Shown piece after piece: positions 51,536 through 62,015 of a DNA stretch of 64,000 nt (the stretch's first letter is position 1; every line of letters begins with the position of its first letter). The notes beneath the pieces are model-generated. The model saw only the letters and a list, made by a program, of their open reading frames with translations, made no database searches and was not told the DNA's origin. The position numbers and the translations under genes were made by a program. The stretch is from Agaricicola taiwanensis (lineage in GTDB: Bacteria; Pseudomonadota; Alphaproteobacteria; Rhizobiales; Methylopilaceae), in the NCBI RefSeq assembly GCF_014635245.1, contig NZ_BMCP01000001.1, positions 558,001 through 622,000 of the forward strand. Direction: 5' to 3'.

Positions 51536-54500
51536 GTGCTGCAGGGTTGGGTCGTTGTCGCGGTGGCGCTGGCCTATCTGGGGGTGCTGTTCGCGGTCGC
51601 CAGCTACGGCGATCGGAAACGCCCCTGGATGACCGGTGCCGGGCGGCCTTACATCTATGCCCTCTCCCTCGGCGTCTATTGCACGTCCTGGACCTTTTAC
51701 GGCTCGGTCGGCCTGTCCTCCGGGACCGGTTTCGACTTCCTTCCCGTCTACATCGGCCCGGCGCTGATGTTCACGGTCGGCCTGCCGATCGTGCTCAAGA
51801 TCCGCCGGCTCGCCAAGGCGCAGAACATCACATCCATTGCCGACTTCATCGCTGCCCGCTATGGCAAGAGCCCGAAGATCGCGGCACTGGTCACCCTCGC
51901 CGCGGTGATAGGCACACTGCCGTACATCGCGTTGCAGCTGAAGGCCATCTCGGTGTCGCTCACCACCGTCCTGGCCGAACCGAGCCTGCCGGTCATCGAC
52001 GGCATGAGCCGTGAGACGCCGGTCTTGGGGGATCTTTCCCTCTTCGTTGCCATCGTGCTCGCCGCCTTCGCCATTCTTTTCGGCACGCGCCACGTCGACG
52101 CGACCGAACATCAGGATGGCTTGATGCTGGCCATCGCCATGGAATCGGTCGTCAAGCTTCTCGCTTTTCTGGCCGTGGGCATTTTCGTTGTCTGGGGCAT
52201 TTTCGGAGGCCCCAACGATTTGTCCGCTCGGGCGGTCGACATCGGTGTTTTTGACCGCCTCGATGTGACGCCCTCGGCGGATTTCTGGATCACCGTTACC
52301 TTTCTGTCCTTCGTCTGCGCGCTGCTACTGCCTCGGCAGTTCCATGTGGCGATAGTGGAAAGCCGCAGCGAGAGCGAAATCCGGCACGCGGCCTGGCTTT
52401 ATCCCGCCTACCTCGTGGCCATCAATTTGTTCGTCTTTCCGATTGCGCTGGCGGGCCTTGTGCTTTTCGCACCCGGCGCGGTCGATCCGGACATGTTCGT
52501 CCTGTCGCTGCCGCTCGAAAACGGCGCCTCGATGTTCGCTATCGTGGCCTTCATTGGCGGGCTTTCAGCGGCGACCGCCATGGTCATCGTCGAGACAGTG
52601 GCACTGGCCATCATGATCTCCAACGACATCGCGGTCCCGCTCCTCCTGCGCGGGCGCGACCCTGATCGCGCCGACATGGGGCGGCGTCTGCTGCTGGTGC
52701 GGCGCGCGTCGATCTTCGTCATCCTGCTGCTCGGCTATGTTTACTACCGGGCGGCGGGAGACGCCGCGCTGGCCAGCATCGGACTGCTCTCCTTCGCCGC
52801 CATCGCCCAGCTTGCTCCCGCCCTCTTCATCGGCCTCATCTGGAAGCGTGCCACCGCGCGCAGCGCCATTGCCGGTGTCACGGCAGGAATTTCCATGTGG
52901 GTCTTCACCCTGCTCCTGCCGAGTTTCGCGGAATCGGGCTTGCTGCCCATGAGTTTCATGACCGAAGGCGCCTTCGGGGTCGACATGCTGAGACCACAGG
53001 CGCTGTTCGGCCTCGACATGAACCCGCTGACGCACGGTGTGATGTGGAGCATGGCGGCCAATGTCCTCGCCTATGTCCTTGTGACGGCCACGCGCGCACC
53101 CGAGGCCATGGAGCGGCTGCAGGCGAGCATCTTCACGCGGGACGAGCTTTTCGGCATGGCCCAGAGTTTTCGGCTCTGGAACGCCGCCGTGCCTATGGGT
53201 GACCTGCAGGCGACCGTCGCCCGCTATCTTGGCGAGGAGCGGACCGATCAGGCGTTCCGCAGTTTCGCGCGCTCGCATGGCATCAGACTGGAGCCGCGCA
53301 GCGACGCCGATATCCATCTTCTGCGCTTTGCCGAACATCTCCTCGCCTCCGCCATCGGCGCCGCCTCGTCGCGGCTGGTGCTCTCGATCCTTCTGAAGCG
53401 GCGCAATGTGTCCACCAAGGCGGCTCTCAAACTGCTCGATGATGCTTCCGCCGCGATCCAATATTCCCGCGACATGCTGCAGACCGCGCTCGATCATTCC
53501 CGGCAGGGCGTCACGGTGTTCGACCACGATCTGCGCTTGATGTGCTGGAACCAGGAGTTCCGCACGCTGTTTGATCTGCCGCCGGATTTCCTCCAGGTCG
53601 GACTGGGCCTCGACGAGATCATCCGCTTCAATGCGGAGCGCGGCCTTTACGGGCCGGGCGACGCCGATGATTTCGTCGCCGCGCGCCTTGAACAGATTGC
53701 AACCCAGCTCAAGACGTTCCGGACCCGGCTGCATCCTTCCGGCCGCGTGATCGAGATCCGCTCCAATCGCATGCCCGGCGGCGGAACGGTGACGACCTAC
53801 ACCGATATCAGCCAGTCGGTTGTCGCCGAGGAGGCGCTGGAGAAGGCCAATGAGACGCTGGAGGGACGGGTGCGCGAGCGCACCCTGGAACTGACGCGCC
53901 TCAACGAGGAACTTGAACGGGCGCGGGAGCAGGCCGAAGAGGCCAACATCTCCAAGACGCGCTTTCTGGCCGCGGCCAGCCACGACCTCCTGCAGCCGCT
54001 CAATGCCGCCCGGCTCTACGTCAGCAGTCTGGTGGAACGCAGCAGCGGCATGGACACCGACGGGCTGGCCCACAACATCGATGCGTCGCTTGAGGCCGTC
54101 GAGGAGATCCTGTCGGCCTTGCTGGATCTGTCGCGGCTCGACACCGGCGCCATGAAGCCGGAGATGACCTGTTTCCGGCTGGATGAGATGTTCCGGCAGC
54201 TCGAGGTGGAGTTCACGCCGCTCGCGCGTGAAAAAGGTCTGAAGCTGATCTTCGTGCCATCGAGCATCGCGGTGAGTTCCGATCGCCGCCTGCTGCGCCG
54301 TCTGTTGCAGAATCTCATATCCAACGCCCTCAAGTACACGCCGAGAGGACGGGTCCTCGTGGGCTGCCGGCGTCACGGCAACCGTGTCCACTTCGAGGTC
54401 CATGACACCGGGGTCGGCATTCCCGTTGCGCATCAGAAGCTCATCTTTAAGGAATTTCAGCGGCTTGATCAGGGGGCACGTATCGCGCAGGGCTTTGGTC

Positions 54501-55054
54501 TCGGTCTCTCGATCGTGGAGCGCATCGCCCGTGTGCTGGATCATCCGCTCTCAGTTGCATCGGCACCGGGAAAGGGCTCCACATTCAGGGTGGACCTGCC
54601 GGTGTCCACGGCGCCCGCCGCTGCTGCGCCACGCCGCTCCGCCACGCGCACCTCACCGTCCATGCCGCTGTCCGACACGCTGGTGCTGTGCATAGACAAT
54701 GAGAACGCCATCCTTGATGGCATGCGGCTGCTGCTGACGGGATGGGGCTGCAGAATTCTCACCGCCTCATCTGCCGCCGAGGCGATCGATCTTCTGACGC
54801 GGGAGAATGTGGTCCCCGACGTTGTCATCGTCGATTACCATCTGGATGGCGAGGATGGCCTGGGCGCCATGTCGGCCATTCGCGCGGCTCTTGGCGCCGA
54901 GGTGACCGGCCTGCTGGTCACGGCGGACCGGACGCCGGCGGTGCGCGATCAGGCCCATGCGCTGGGCCTGCGGGTCCTGCCAAAACCGGTCAAGCCGGCG
55001 GCGCTCCGCGCCCTGCTGGGACAATGGCAGACGCAGCGTAACGCCGCCGAATAG
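51536..55054 (+). CDS. hybrid histidine kinase with sodium:solute symporter-type sensor
   Basis: 1172 residues from the GTG at 51536 (GGAGACAGG lies just upstream; a TTG at 51521 is an alternative). Order: about 13 membrane helices of the SSS symporter fold (1-510), linker, PAS-type domain (about 640-745, DHSRQGVTVFDHDLRLMCWN), coiled coil, HisKA with His816 (AASHDLLQPLNAARLYVSSL), HATPase (NLISNALKYT, DTGVGIP, GFGLGLSIV) and a C-terminal receiver with Asp1100 (VVIVDYHLDGEDG). Like CrbS-type kinases that sense or transport small carboxylates. A convergent LuxR-type regulator one base away is the likely partner. Confidence 0.92.
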   Translation: MLQGWVVVAVALAYLGVLFAVASYGDRKRPWMTGAGRPYIYALSLGVYCTSWTFYGSVGLSSGTGFDFLPVYIGPALMFTVGLPIVLKIRRLAKAQNITSIADFIAARYGKSPKIAALVTLAAVIGTLPYIALQLKAISVSLTTVLAEPSLPVIDGMSRETPVLGDLSLFVAIVLAAFAILFGTRHVDATEHQDGLMLAIAMESVVKLLAFLAVGIFVVWGIFGGPNDLSARAVDIGVFDRLDVTPSADFWITVTFLSFVCALLLPRQFHVAIVESRSESEIRHAAWLYPAYLVAINLFVFPIALAGLVLFAPGAVDPDMFVLSLPLENGASMFAIVAFIGGLSAATAMVIVETVALAIMISNDIAVPLLLRGRDPDRADMGRRLLLVRRASIFVILLLGYVYYRAAGDAALASIGLLSFAAIAQLAPALFIGLIWKRATARSAIAGVTAGISMWVFTLLLPSFAESGLLPMSFMTEGAFGVDMLRPQALFGLDMNPLTHGVMWSMAANVLAYVLVTATRAPEAMERLQASIFTRDELFGMAQSFRLWNAAVPMGDLQATVARYLGEERTDQAFRSFARSHGIRLEPRSDADIHLLRFAEHLLASAIGAASSRLVLSILLKRRNVSTKAALKLLDDASAAIQYSRDMLQTALDHSRQGVTVFDHDLRLMCWNQEFRTLFDLPPDFLQVGLGLDEIIRFNAERGLYGPGDADDFVAARLEQIATQLKTFRTRLHPSGRVIEIRSNRMPGGGTVTTYTDISQSVVAEEALEKANETLEGRVRERTLELTRLNEELERAREQAEEANISKTRFLAAASHDLLQPLNAARLYVSSLVERSSGMDTDGLAHNIDASLEAVEEILSALLDLSRLDTGAMKPEMTCFRLDEMFRQLEVEFTPLAREKGLKLIFVPSSIAVSSDRRLLRRLLQNLISNALKYTPRGRVLVGCRRHGNRVHFEVHDTGVGIPVAHQKLIFKEFQRLDQGARIAQGFGLGLSIVERIARVLDHPLSVASAPGKGSTFRVDLPVSTAPAAAAPRRSATRTSPSMPLSDTLVLCIDNENAILDGMRLLLTGWGCRILTASSAAEAIDLLTRENVVPDVVIVDYHLDGEDGLGAMSAIRAALGAEVTGLLVTADRTPAVRDQAHALGLRVLPKPVKPAALRALLGQWQTQRNAAE

Positions 55055-55055
55055 A

Positions 55056-55733
55056 TCAGTTGGCGATGATGTCGGTTCCTTGACCGGCGGCGATCTTGGC
55101 GGCGGCGATCACCGCTTGGGTGCGGCTTTCGACGCCAAGTTTCAGCAGAATGGCCGACACGTGAGCCTTCACCGTGGCTTCCGACACGCCGAGTTCATGG
55201 GCGATCTGCTTGTTGAGGAGACCGTCCGACAGCATCATCAGGACGCGCACCTGCTGTGGTGTCAGGCTCGACAGCCGTCGGGAGAGGTCCGAGGTCTCCG
55301 CGTCATCCTGCGCGATTTCCATATCGGATGGTGTCCAGATGCCGCCCTCTAGAACGGTGCGGATTGCCTCGCGCATGCCGTCGACTTCCAGCGTCTTTGG
55401 GATGAAGCCGGATGCACCGAAGCCCATGCAGCGGCGGATGATGGTCGTGTCCTGAAGAGCGGAGACCACGATGACCGGCACCCCGGGATATTGCGCCCTG
55501 AGGTAAAGGAGCCCTGAAAAGCCGCTGACACCAGGCATCTTCAGATCGAGCAGCACGAGGTCCGTGTCCGGTCGTGCCTCAAGATCGGCGGTGACATCGC
55601 CGAAGTTGCCCGCCTCGGCGATGTCTGCAGAGGCGAAGGGGCCGCTAATGGCTGCCCTCAGGGCGCCGCGAAACAGAGGGTGGTCGTCAGCGATGAGGAA
55701 GCGGTGCGCTGCGCCGTTTTCGGTCTCGCTCAT
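55056..55733 (-). CDS. NarL/LuxR-type response regulator
   Basis: 225 residues. Receiver domain with phospho-acceptor Asp63 (LVLLDLKMPG) and Thr/Lys in VVSALQDTTII and FIPKTLEVDG; C-terminal LuxR helix-turn-helix (SSLTPQQVRVLMMLSDGLLN, then IAHELGVSEATVKAHVSAIL). Convergent with the SSS-type hybrid kinase, separated by one base. Such kinase-regulator pairs (CrbS/CrbR) control acetyl-CoA synthetase and related metabolism; that role is by analogy only. Confidence 0.9.
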   Translation of the reverse strand: MSETENGAAHRFLIADDHPLFRGALRAAISGPFASADIAEAGNFGDVTADLEARPDTDLVLLDLKMPGVSGFSGLLYLRAQYPGVPVIVVSALQDTTIIRRCMGFGASGFIPKTLEVDGMREAIRTVLEGGIWTPSDMEIAQDDAETSDLSRRLSSLTPQQVRVLMMLSDGLLNKQIAHELGVSEATVKAHVSAILLKLGVESRTQAVIAAAKIAAGQGTDIIAN

Positions 55734-55824
55734 TGGTACTCCGTCGCGATTGCCGTACTCTGATCACAAGTCATGGACCACGACAGCATTAGACGCAAGT
55801 TGTAGCCGGAAGCTTTCGCTACCG

Positions 55825-56400
55825 TCAAAGGAAGGTATCGTTCTCCAGGGCCGCCTGCTGGCCCTGTTCCAGACGTATCACTTGATCCTTGCACGTGCCT
55901 ATATACTGCAGGACCATCTCCCGCCGATGCGGCTCATAGCGGTGCTCCACCAGATAGATCGCCTGCCAGGTGCCGAGCCCCAATCTCCCGTCGACGACGG
56001 GGATCGTGAGACTGGTGGTTGTCAGCATGGTCTTGATATGGGCGGGCATATCATCCGGCCCCTCCAGCGCATGACGCCATCCGCCGTCTTCAGGCGCAAG
56101 CCGGTCGAGCGCGGTGAGAAGGTCGCTGCGCACGCTGGGGTCTGCATTCTCCTGCACGGTCAGTGAGGCGGAGGTATGCCGCAGGAAGATGAGCACCATG
56201 CCGTCGCATGCCGACATGGCATCGAGCCAGCGGCCGATGGTGCCGCCGACATCGGTAAAACCCCGGCCTGCCGTATCGACGTCGAGCCGTGCCCGCTCGA
56301 CGATGAGAAGGCGGCCGTCCTCCACGGGATCGTCACGAAGGCCCGCAATGGTGCCCTCGCGGGGTGCTTCGATCGTCTTGCGCCGGATCACGCCAGCCAT
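55825..56400 (-). CDS. YjbQ family protein (UPF0047; secondary thiamine-phosphate synthase)
   Basis: 191 residues from the ATG at 56400, which overlaps the FadJ stop as TGATG. Family motifs: ILRHTSASLTVQENADPSVR, the HALEGPDDMPAHIK segment and WQAIYLVEHR. Members can weakly make thiamine phosphate but their true role is open. The N-terminal 50 residues are longer than in compact members (about 140). Coupling to fad genes is notable. Confidence 0.85.
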   Translation of the reverse strand: MAGVIRRKTIEAPREGTIAGLRDDPVEDGRLLIVERARLDVDTAGRGFTDVGGTIGRWLDAMSACDGMVLIFLRHTSASLTVQENADPSVRSDLLTALDRLAPEDGGWRHALEGPDDMPAHIKTMLTTTSLTIPVVDGRLGLGTWQAIYLVEHRYEPHRREMVLQYIGTCKDQVIRLEQGQQAALENDTFL

Positions 56401-58616
56401 CACGCGGCCTCCTTCTCACGCGCCTCCGGCGGAAAGCGGCCATAGAAGGTCTCGTCCTTGGCCGCCATTTCCTCAAGAAGCTTCGGCGCGGCGAAACGCG
56501 GACCGTGCTTGGCCTCAAGCTCCTTCACAAGCGCGAGAAAGGCTTTGGTGCCCATGCCGTCGATCCACGACAGCGGCCCCCCGGTGAAGGGGGCGAAGCC
56601 AAAGCCGATGATCGCGCCGACGTCAGCCTCACGCACATCGGTGACGACGCCCTCCGCGACGGTTCGAACGGCTTCCAGCGCCTGGGTCGCCAGAAAACGA
56701 TGCTTCAACTCGGCCACATCGATCGAATCCGCGTCCCGGCTGACGGGCTGCAGATCCTTGAGGCCCGGCCAGAGCTTCTTCTTGCCGCCTTCGGGATAGT
56801 CATAGAACCCCTTGCCGTTCTTGCGGCCAAGGCGGCCTTCCTTTTCCACCAGCGTGACAAGAAGTTCCTTCTGCCGTTCGTTGATGGCATCCGGGCCGGC
56901 TTGCGCTTCCGCCGCCTTCAGGATCTTGAGCGCGAGATCGACCGCGACCTCATCGGTGAGGGAGAGGGGCCCTACCGGCATGCCTGCCATTTTTGCCGTG
57001 TTCTCGATCATGGCGGGCGGCACGCCCTCGTCCAGCATGAGGTGCCCTTCAAGGAGATAGGCTCCGACACAGCGGTTGGCATAAAAGCCGCGTGTGTCGT
57101 TGACCACGATCGGCGTCTTCTTGATGGCGCGCACGTAGTCCATGGCCACGGCCAGCGCTTTGTCGCCTGTTTCCTTGCCGAGGATGATTTCGACCAGCAG
57201 CATCTTCTCCACCGGCGAGAAGAAGTGGATGCCGATGAATTGGTCTGCCCGCTCCGATGAGGCAGCAAGGCCCGAAATTGGCAACGTCGAAGTGTTCGAA
57301 CCGAAGATGACATCCTTGTCGATCACCGCCTCGACCTTGCCGATCACCTCCGCCTTGACCTTCGGGTCCTCAAACACCGCCTCAATGACGAGATCGCAGT
57401 CTCCGAGCTTTTGGTAGTCCGGCGTCGCCTCGATGCGGGCGAGCAGCGCGTCGCGGTCTGCGGTCTTGGCGCGGCCCTTCATGATCTGGCCGGTCATCAG
57501 CTTGTGGGAGTGCTCCTTGCCCTTGTCCGCTGCGGCCTGGTCGCGATCGACAAGGACGACCTCAAGCCCCGCAAGCGCGGAAACATAGGCGATGCCAGCA
57601 CCCATGAAGCCGGCGCCGACCACGCCCACCTTCTTGATGCTGGACGGCGGAACATCCTTCGGCCGCCGGGCACCCTTGCCCAACTCCTGCATGGAGACGA
57701 AGAGCGAGCGGATCATGGCCGCCGCCTCCTTCGACTGCAGGATGTGCGCGAAGTAGCGGCTTTCCACCGTCAGCGCACGATCCATGGGCAGCTGCAGCCC
57801 CTCGAACACCACCTTCAGGATGGCGCGCGCGCCTGGATAGTTGCCGAAGGTCTCGCGCCGGTAGATCGCATTGGCGGCAGGCCAGGTCATGAAACCGCCC
57901 TTGGACCAGACGGGTCCGCCGGGCAGTTTGAAGCCATCCTGATCCCAGGGCTTTACGGCAGATCCGCCGTTGCGGATCCAGGTCTTGGCCGCCTCGACCA
58001 TCTGGTCGCGCGGCACGACCTCATCGATGAGGCGCATGGCTTTGGCCCTGTCGGTGCGCAGCTGGTCGCCCTTGAGCAGCATCTGCAGCGCATCGCTTGC
58101 TGGCATCATGCGGGCGATGCGCTGCGTGCCGCCGGCGCCGGGAAAGAGACCGACCTTGACCTCGGGCAGGCCGAGCCGTGTCTTCGGGTCGTCGGAGGCG
58201 ACTCGGTAATGGCAGGCGAGAGCAAGCTCAAAGGCGCCACCAAGGCACACGCCATTGACGGCCACGGCCCACGGCTTTCCGCATGTCTCGATGCGGCGGT
58301 AGAGCTGCGAGAGCTTCCGGCTTTCATCAAAAACAAGCTTCGCAGCAGCCTCGGCCCCGCTTTTCACAGCCTCCTGGCGGGCAAGCTTGCCGATGCCTTC
58401 GAGCATGGTGAGATCAGCCCCGCCGGAAAAAGCGTTCTTGCCGGAGGTGACCACGACGCCTTTCACGGCCTCGTCCGCAGTGGTGCGATCGAGGATTTCG
58501 CCAAGCTCCGTGATGGCCTCGGCCGTCAGCACGTTCATGGAACGGCTTGGCATGTCCCAGGTCACGAGAACGATGCCATCGGCATCGGTTTCGGTGCGGA
58601 AGTTCGTTTCGCTCAT
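56400..58616 (-). CDS. 3-hydroxyacyl-CoA dehydrogenase/enoyl-CoA hydratase (FadJ/FadB-like)
   Basis: 738 residues. N-terminal crotonase domain (FSGGADLTML near residue 64 as oxyanion element, then CLGGAFELALACHYRV), NAD fold VGVVGAGFMGAGIAYVSALA, catalytic GIHFFSPVEKMLLVEI with its His, and C-terminal dehydrogenase domains (NDTRGFYANRCVGAYLLEG). Catalyses the hydratase and L-3-hydroxyacyl-CoA dehydrogenase steps. Partner of the thiolase 13 bp upstream. Confidence 0.95.
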   Translation of the reverse strand: MSETNFRTETDADGIVLVTWDMPSRSMNVLTAEAITELGEILDRTTADEAVKGVVVTSGKNAFSGGADLTMLEGIGKLARQEAVKSGAEAAAKLVFDESRKLSQLYRRIETCGKPWAVAVNGVCLGGAFELALACHYRVASDDPKTRLGLPEVKVGLFPGAGGTQRIARMMPASDALQMLLKGDQLRTDRAKAMRLIDEVVPRDQMVEAAKTWIRNGGSAVKPWDQDGFKLPGGPVWSKGGFMTWPAANAIYRRETFGNYPGARAILKVVFEGLQLPMDRALTVESRYFAHILQSKEAAAMIRSLFVSMQELGKGARRPKDVPPSSIKKVGVVGAGFMGAGIAYVSALAGLEVVLVDRDQAAADKGKEHSHKLMTGQIMKGRAKTADRDALLARIEATPDYQKLGDCDLVIEAVFEDPKVKAEVIGKVEAVIDKDVIFGSNTSTLPISGLAASSERADQFIGIHFFSPVEKMLLVEIILGKETGDKALAVAMDYVRAIKKTPIVVNDTRGFYANRCVGAYLLEGHLMLDEGVPPAMIENTAKMAGMPVGPLSLTDEVAVDLALKILKAAEAQAGPDAINERQKELLVTLVEKEGRLGRKNGKGFYDYPEGGKKKLWPGLKDLQPVSRDADSIDVAELKHRFLATQALEAVRTVAEGVVTDVREADVGAIIGFGFAPFTGGPLSWIDGMGTKAFLALVKELEAKHGPRFAAPKLLEEMAAKDETFYGRFPPEAREKEAA

Positions 58617-58629
58617 CTGCTGTCCCCCC

Positions 58630-59838
<1,209 letters not shown>

Positions 59839-59943
59839 TGTCAGGCCTCCCGATCTTCGCGGCAGCCGAACCTTCGTGCCGCTCGTTTCCGTAGAACTTA
59901 ATGGCTGTCCCCCGCTTCCGCGAGTGGTCGCCCGCGCGAAAGC

Positions 59944-61731
59944 TCAGAATGCGTCTTCGGGCAGTGCCATCACGGCATCGGCGCCCGCCGAGATGCGGGC
60001 GAGGCGGGTGGCCGTCTCCGGCAGCAGGCGCTCCATGAAAAAGCGCCCCGTTGCCAGCTTGTGTTCCATGGCCTTCGCGTCGCCATTCGCGCTCCCCGCG
60101 ATGGCCGCCTTGGCGATCAAGGCCCACATATAACCCAGCGCGACGAGGCCGAGGAGATGCATGTAGTCATAGGCACCCGCGCCTGCGTTGTCGGGCTTCG
60201 CCATGGCGTTCTTCATGAACCACATGGTCGCCTGTTGCAGGTGCCCAGTGGAGACCTCCAGCGGCTTCAGGAACGGTTGCAGTGCCTCGTTACCCTGGTT
60301 GTCCTTGATGAAGGCGCCCAGCTCATTGAAGAAGCCCATGACCGCGCGGCCGCCATCGCGCGGGAGCTTCCGGCCCACCAGGTCCATGGCCTGAATGCCG
60401 TTGGCGCCCTCATAGATCTGCGCGATGCGGGCATCACGCACGAACTGCTCCATGCCCCATTCCGCCACATAGCCATGTCCGCCGAAGACCTGCTGCGCAA
60501 GCACGCAATTGTCGAAACCCGTATCGGTCAGGACGCCCTTCAGCACCGGCGTCATCAGACCCAGGTGGTCGTCTGCCGCCTGGCGCTCCTTCTCGTCCTG
60601 TGAGCGGTGGGCGACATCCGACTTCAGCGCGGTCCAGAGCACGAGAGCCCGAGCCGCTTCGTTGAAAGCTTTGATGGTCATCAGGTTACGGCGCACGTCC
60701 GGATGGACGATGATAGGATCGGCCGGTTTCTCCGGCGCCTTGGCGCCCGTCAGCGCGCGGCCCTGGAGGCGGTCCTTGGCATAGGCGGCGGCATTCTGAT
60801 AGGCGACCTCCGACAGGGCCAGCCCCTGGATCGCAACTCCGAGGCGGGCGTCGTTCATCATCACGAACATGGCATTCAGCCCGCGGTTGGCCTCTCCGAT
60901 GAGCCAGCCGGTCGCGCCGTCGTAATTCATCACGCAGGTCGCATTGGCGTGGATGCCCATCTTGTGCTCGATCGAGCCGCAGGAGACGCCATTGGCCTCG
61001 CCCGCCGAGCCGTCCGCGTTCACGCGGTTCCGTGGCACGATGAAGAGGGAGATGCCCTTGGTCCCCTCCGGTGCGCCTTCGATGCGGGCCAGCACCAGAT
61101 GGATGATGTTTTCGGAAAGATCGTGCTCGCCTGCCGAGATGAAGATCTTGGTGCCTGTGATCTTATAGGAGCCGTCCTCCTGCGGGACGGCCTTGGTCTT
61201 GATGAGGCCGAGGTCGGTTCCGCAATGTGGCTCCGTCAGGTTCATGGTGCCGGTCCAGGTGCCCGCAACCATCTTGGGAACATAGGTCTGCTTCTGCTCC
61301 TCCGACCCGTGGACAAGCAAGGCGGCGACAGCCCCCATGGTGAGCCCCGGATACATGGCGAAGGCCATGTTGGCGGAGGACGAAAATTCGCTCATCAGCG
61401 CGTTGACGGTGAAGGGCAGCCCCTGACCGCCGTAGGCCTCCGGCACGGAGAGGCCCATCCAGCCTCCCTGGGCATAGGCATCATAGGCCTCTTTGAAGCC
61501 CGTCGGCGTGGTGACACGGCCATCATCATGCCGCGTGCAACCCTCCTTATCGCCTGAGAGGTTCAAGGGCTGCAGCACGTCCTCGGAAATCTTTGCCGCT
61601 TCTCTCAGGATGGCCTCGAGCACGTCGGGGGTGGCATCTGCAAAGCCGGGAAGGTTGCCGTGCCGCTCAAAACCGAGCACGTCGTTCAGCAGAAAAAGCG
61701 CGTCTTCCACGGGAGCTTTGTAAAGCGGCAT
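59944..61731 (-). CDS. acyl-CoA dehydrogenase with C-terminal extension
   Basis: 595 residues from the ATG at 61731, preceded by GAGGAA; a start at 61773 is possible. Standard ACAD blocks NLTEPHCGTDLGLIKTKAVP, YKITGTKIFISAGEHDL and QVFGGHGYVAEWGMEQFVRD, plus an extra helical C-terminus (from about 470) found in AidB-/AcdA-type enzymes. First oxidation step of fatty acyl-CoA using FAD. Heads the fad operon; the thiolase starts 105 bp downstream. Confidence 0.93.
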   Translation of the reverse strand: MPLYKAPVEDALFLLNDVLGFERHGNLPGFADATPDVLEAILREAAKISEDVLQPLNLSGDKEGCTRHDDGRVTTPTGFKEAYDAYAQGGWMGLSVPEAYGGQGLPFTVNALMSEFSSSANMAFAMYPGLTMGAVAALLVHGSEEQKQTYVPKMVAGTWTGTMNLTEPHCGTDLGLIKTKAVPQEDGSYKITGTKIFISAGEHDLSENIIHLVLARIEGAPEGTKGISLFIVPRNRVNADGSAGEANGVSCGSIEHKMGIHANATCVMNYDGATGWLIGEANRGLNAMFVMMNDARLGVAIQGLALSEVAYQNAAAYAKDRLQGRALTGAKAPEKPADPIIVHPDVRRNLMTIKAFNEAARALVLWTALKSDVAHRSQDEKERQAADDHLGLMTPVLKGVLTDTGFDNCVLAQQVFGGHGYVAEWGMEQFVRDARIAQIYEGANGIQAMDLVGRKLPRDGGRAVMGFFNELGAFIKDNQGNEALQPFLKPLEVSTGHLQQATMWFMKNAMAKPDNAGAGAYDYMHLLGLVALGYMWALIAKAAIAGSANGDAKAMEHKLATGRFFMERLLPETATRLARISAGADAVMALPEDAF

Positions 61732-61873
61732 GCGGACGTTCCTCTCGGCTTGACCGGATGGCAGGCCTGCCATCCGCCTGATCTATAGCGAAGCATATCT
61801 GAAAAATTATTGCGCGTGCGAGCCCCCGTCGGAGCGGCTGATGCCTAACGCCCGCAGGCTCATCCCTAAGGCG

Positions 61874-61888
61874 TTAACCCGCCGTTAA
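61874..61888. promoter_or_regulatory. CtrA-type box upstream of the PodJ-like gene
   Basis: TTAACCCGCCGTTAA is an exact TTAA-N7-TTAA, the binding consensus of the cell-cycle regulator CtrA, followed by CC. It lies 128 bp before the start at 62016 and 142 bp from the divergent acyl-CoA dehydrogenase start. CtrA control of a polarity factor fits what is known for podJ in Caulobacter. Confidence 0.6.
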
Positions 61889-61936
61889 CCATCCACGGCA
61901 ACAGTCTGTTTACGAACGCGAGACGTGCGGGGAGCC

Positions 61937-61941
61937 GATTC
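61937..61941. promoter_or_regulatory. GANTC (CcrM) site in the podJ-like promoter region
   Basis: GATTC, target of the alphaproteobacterial cell-cycle methylase CcrM, 75 bp upstream of the start and close behind the CtrA-type box. Such sites also arise by chance, so this only adds to the case for cell-cycle control. Confidence 0.3.
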
Positions 61942-62015
61942 GGGGGCCCTTTCAGTGAGCGTTGACGCCGGATGTTGTGGTGGGGAGACCGCGGCGCCGG
62001 CCCTGGAGGTCGAAT

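Noticed and set aside
52565..54544. 659-codon leftward ORF
   Set aside because: Antisense to the hybrid kinase, no domain pattern, no ribosome site.
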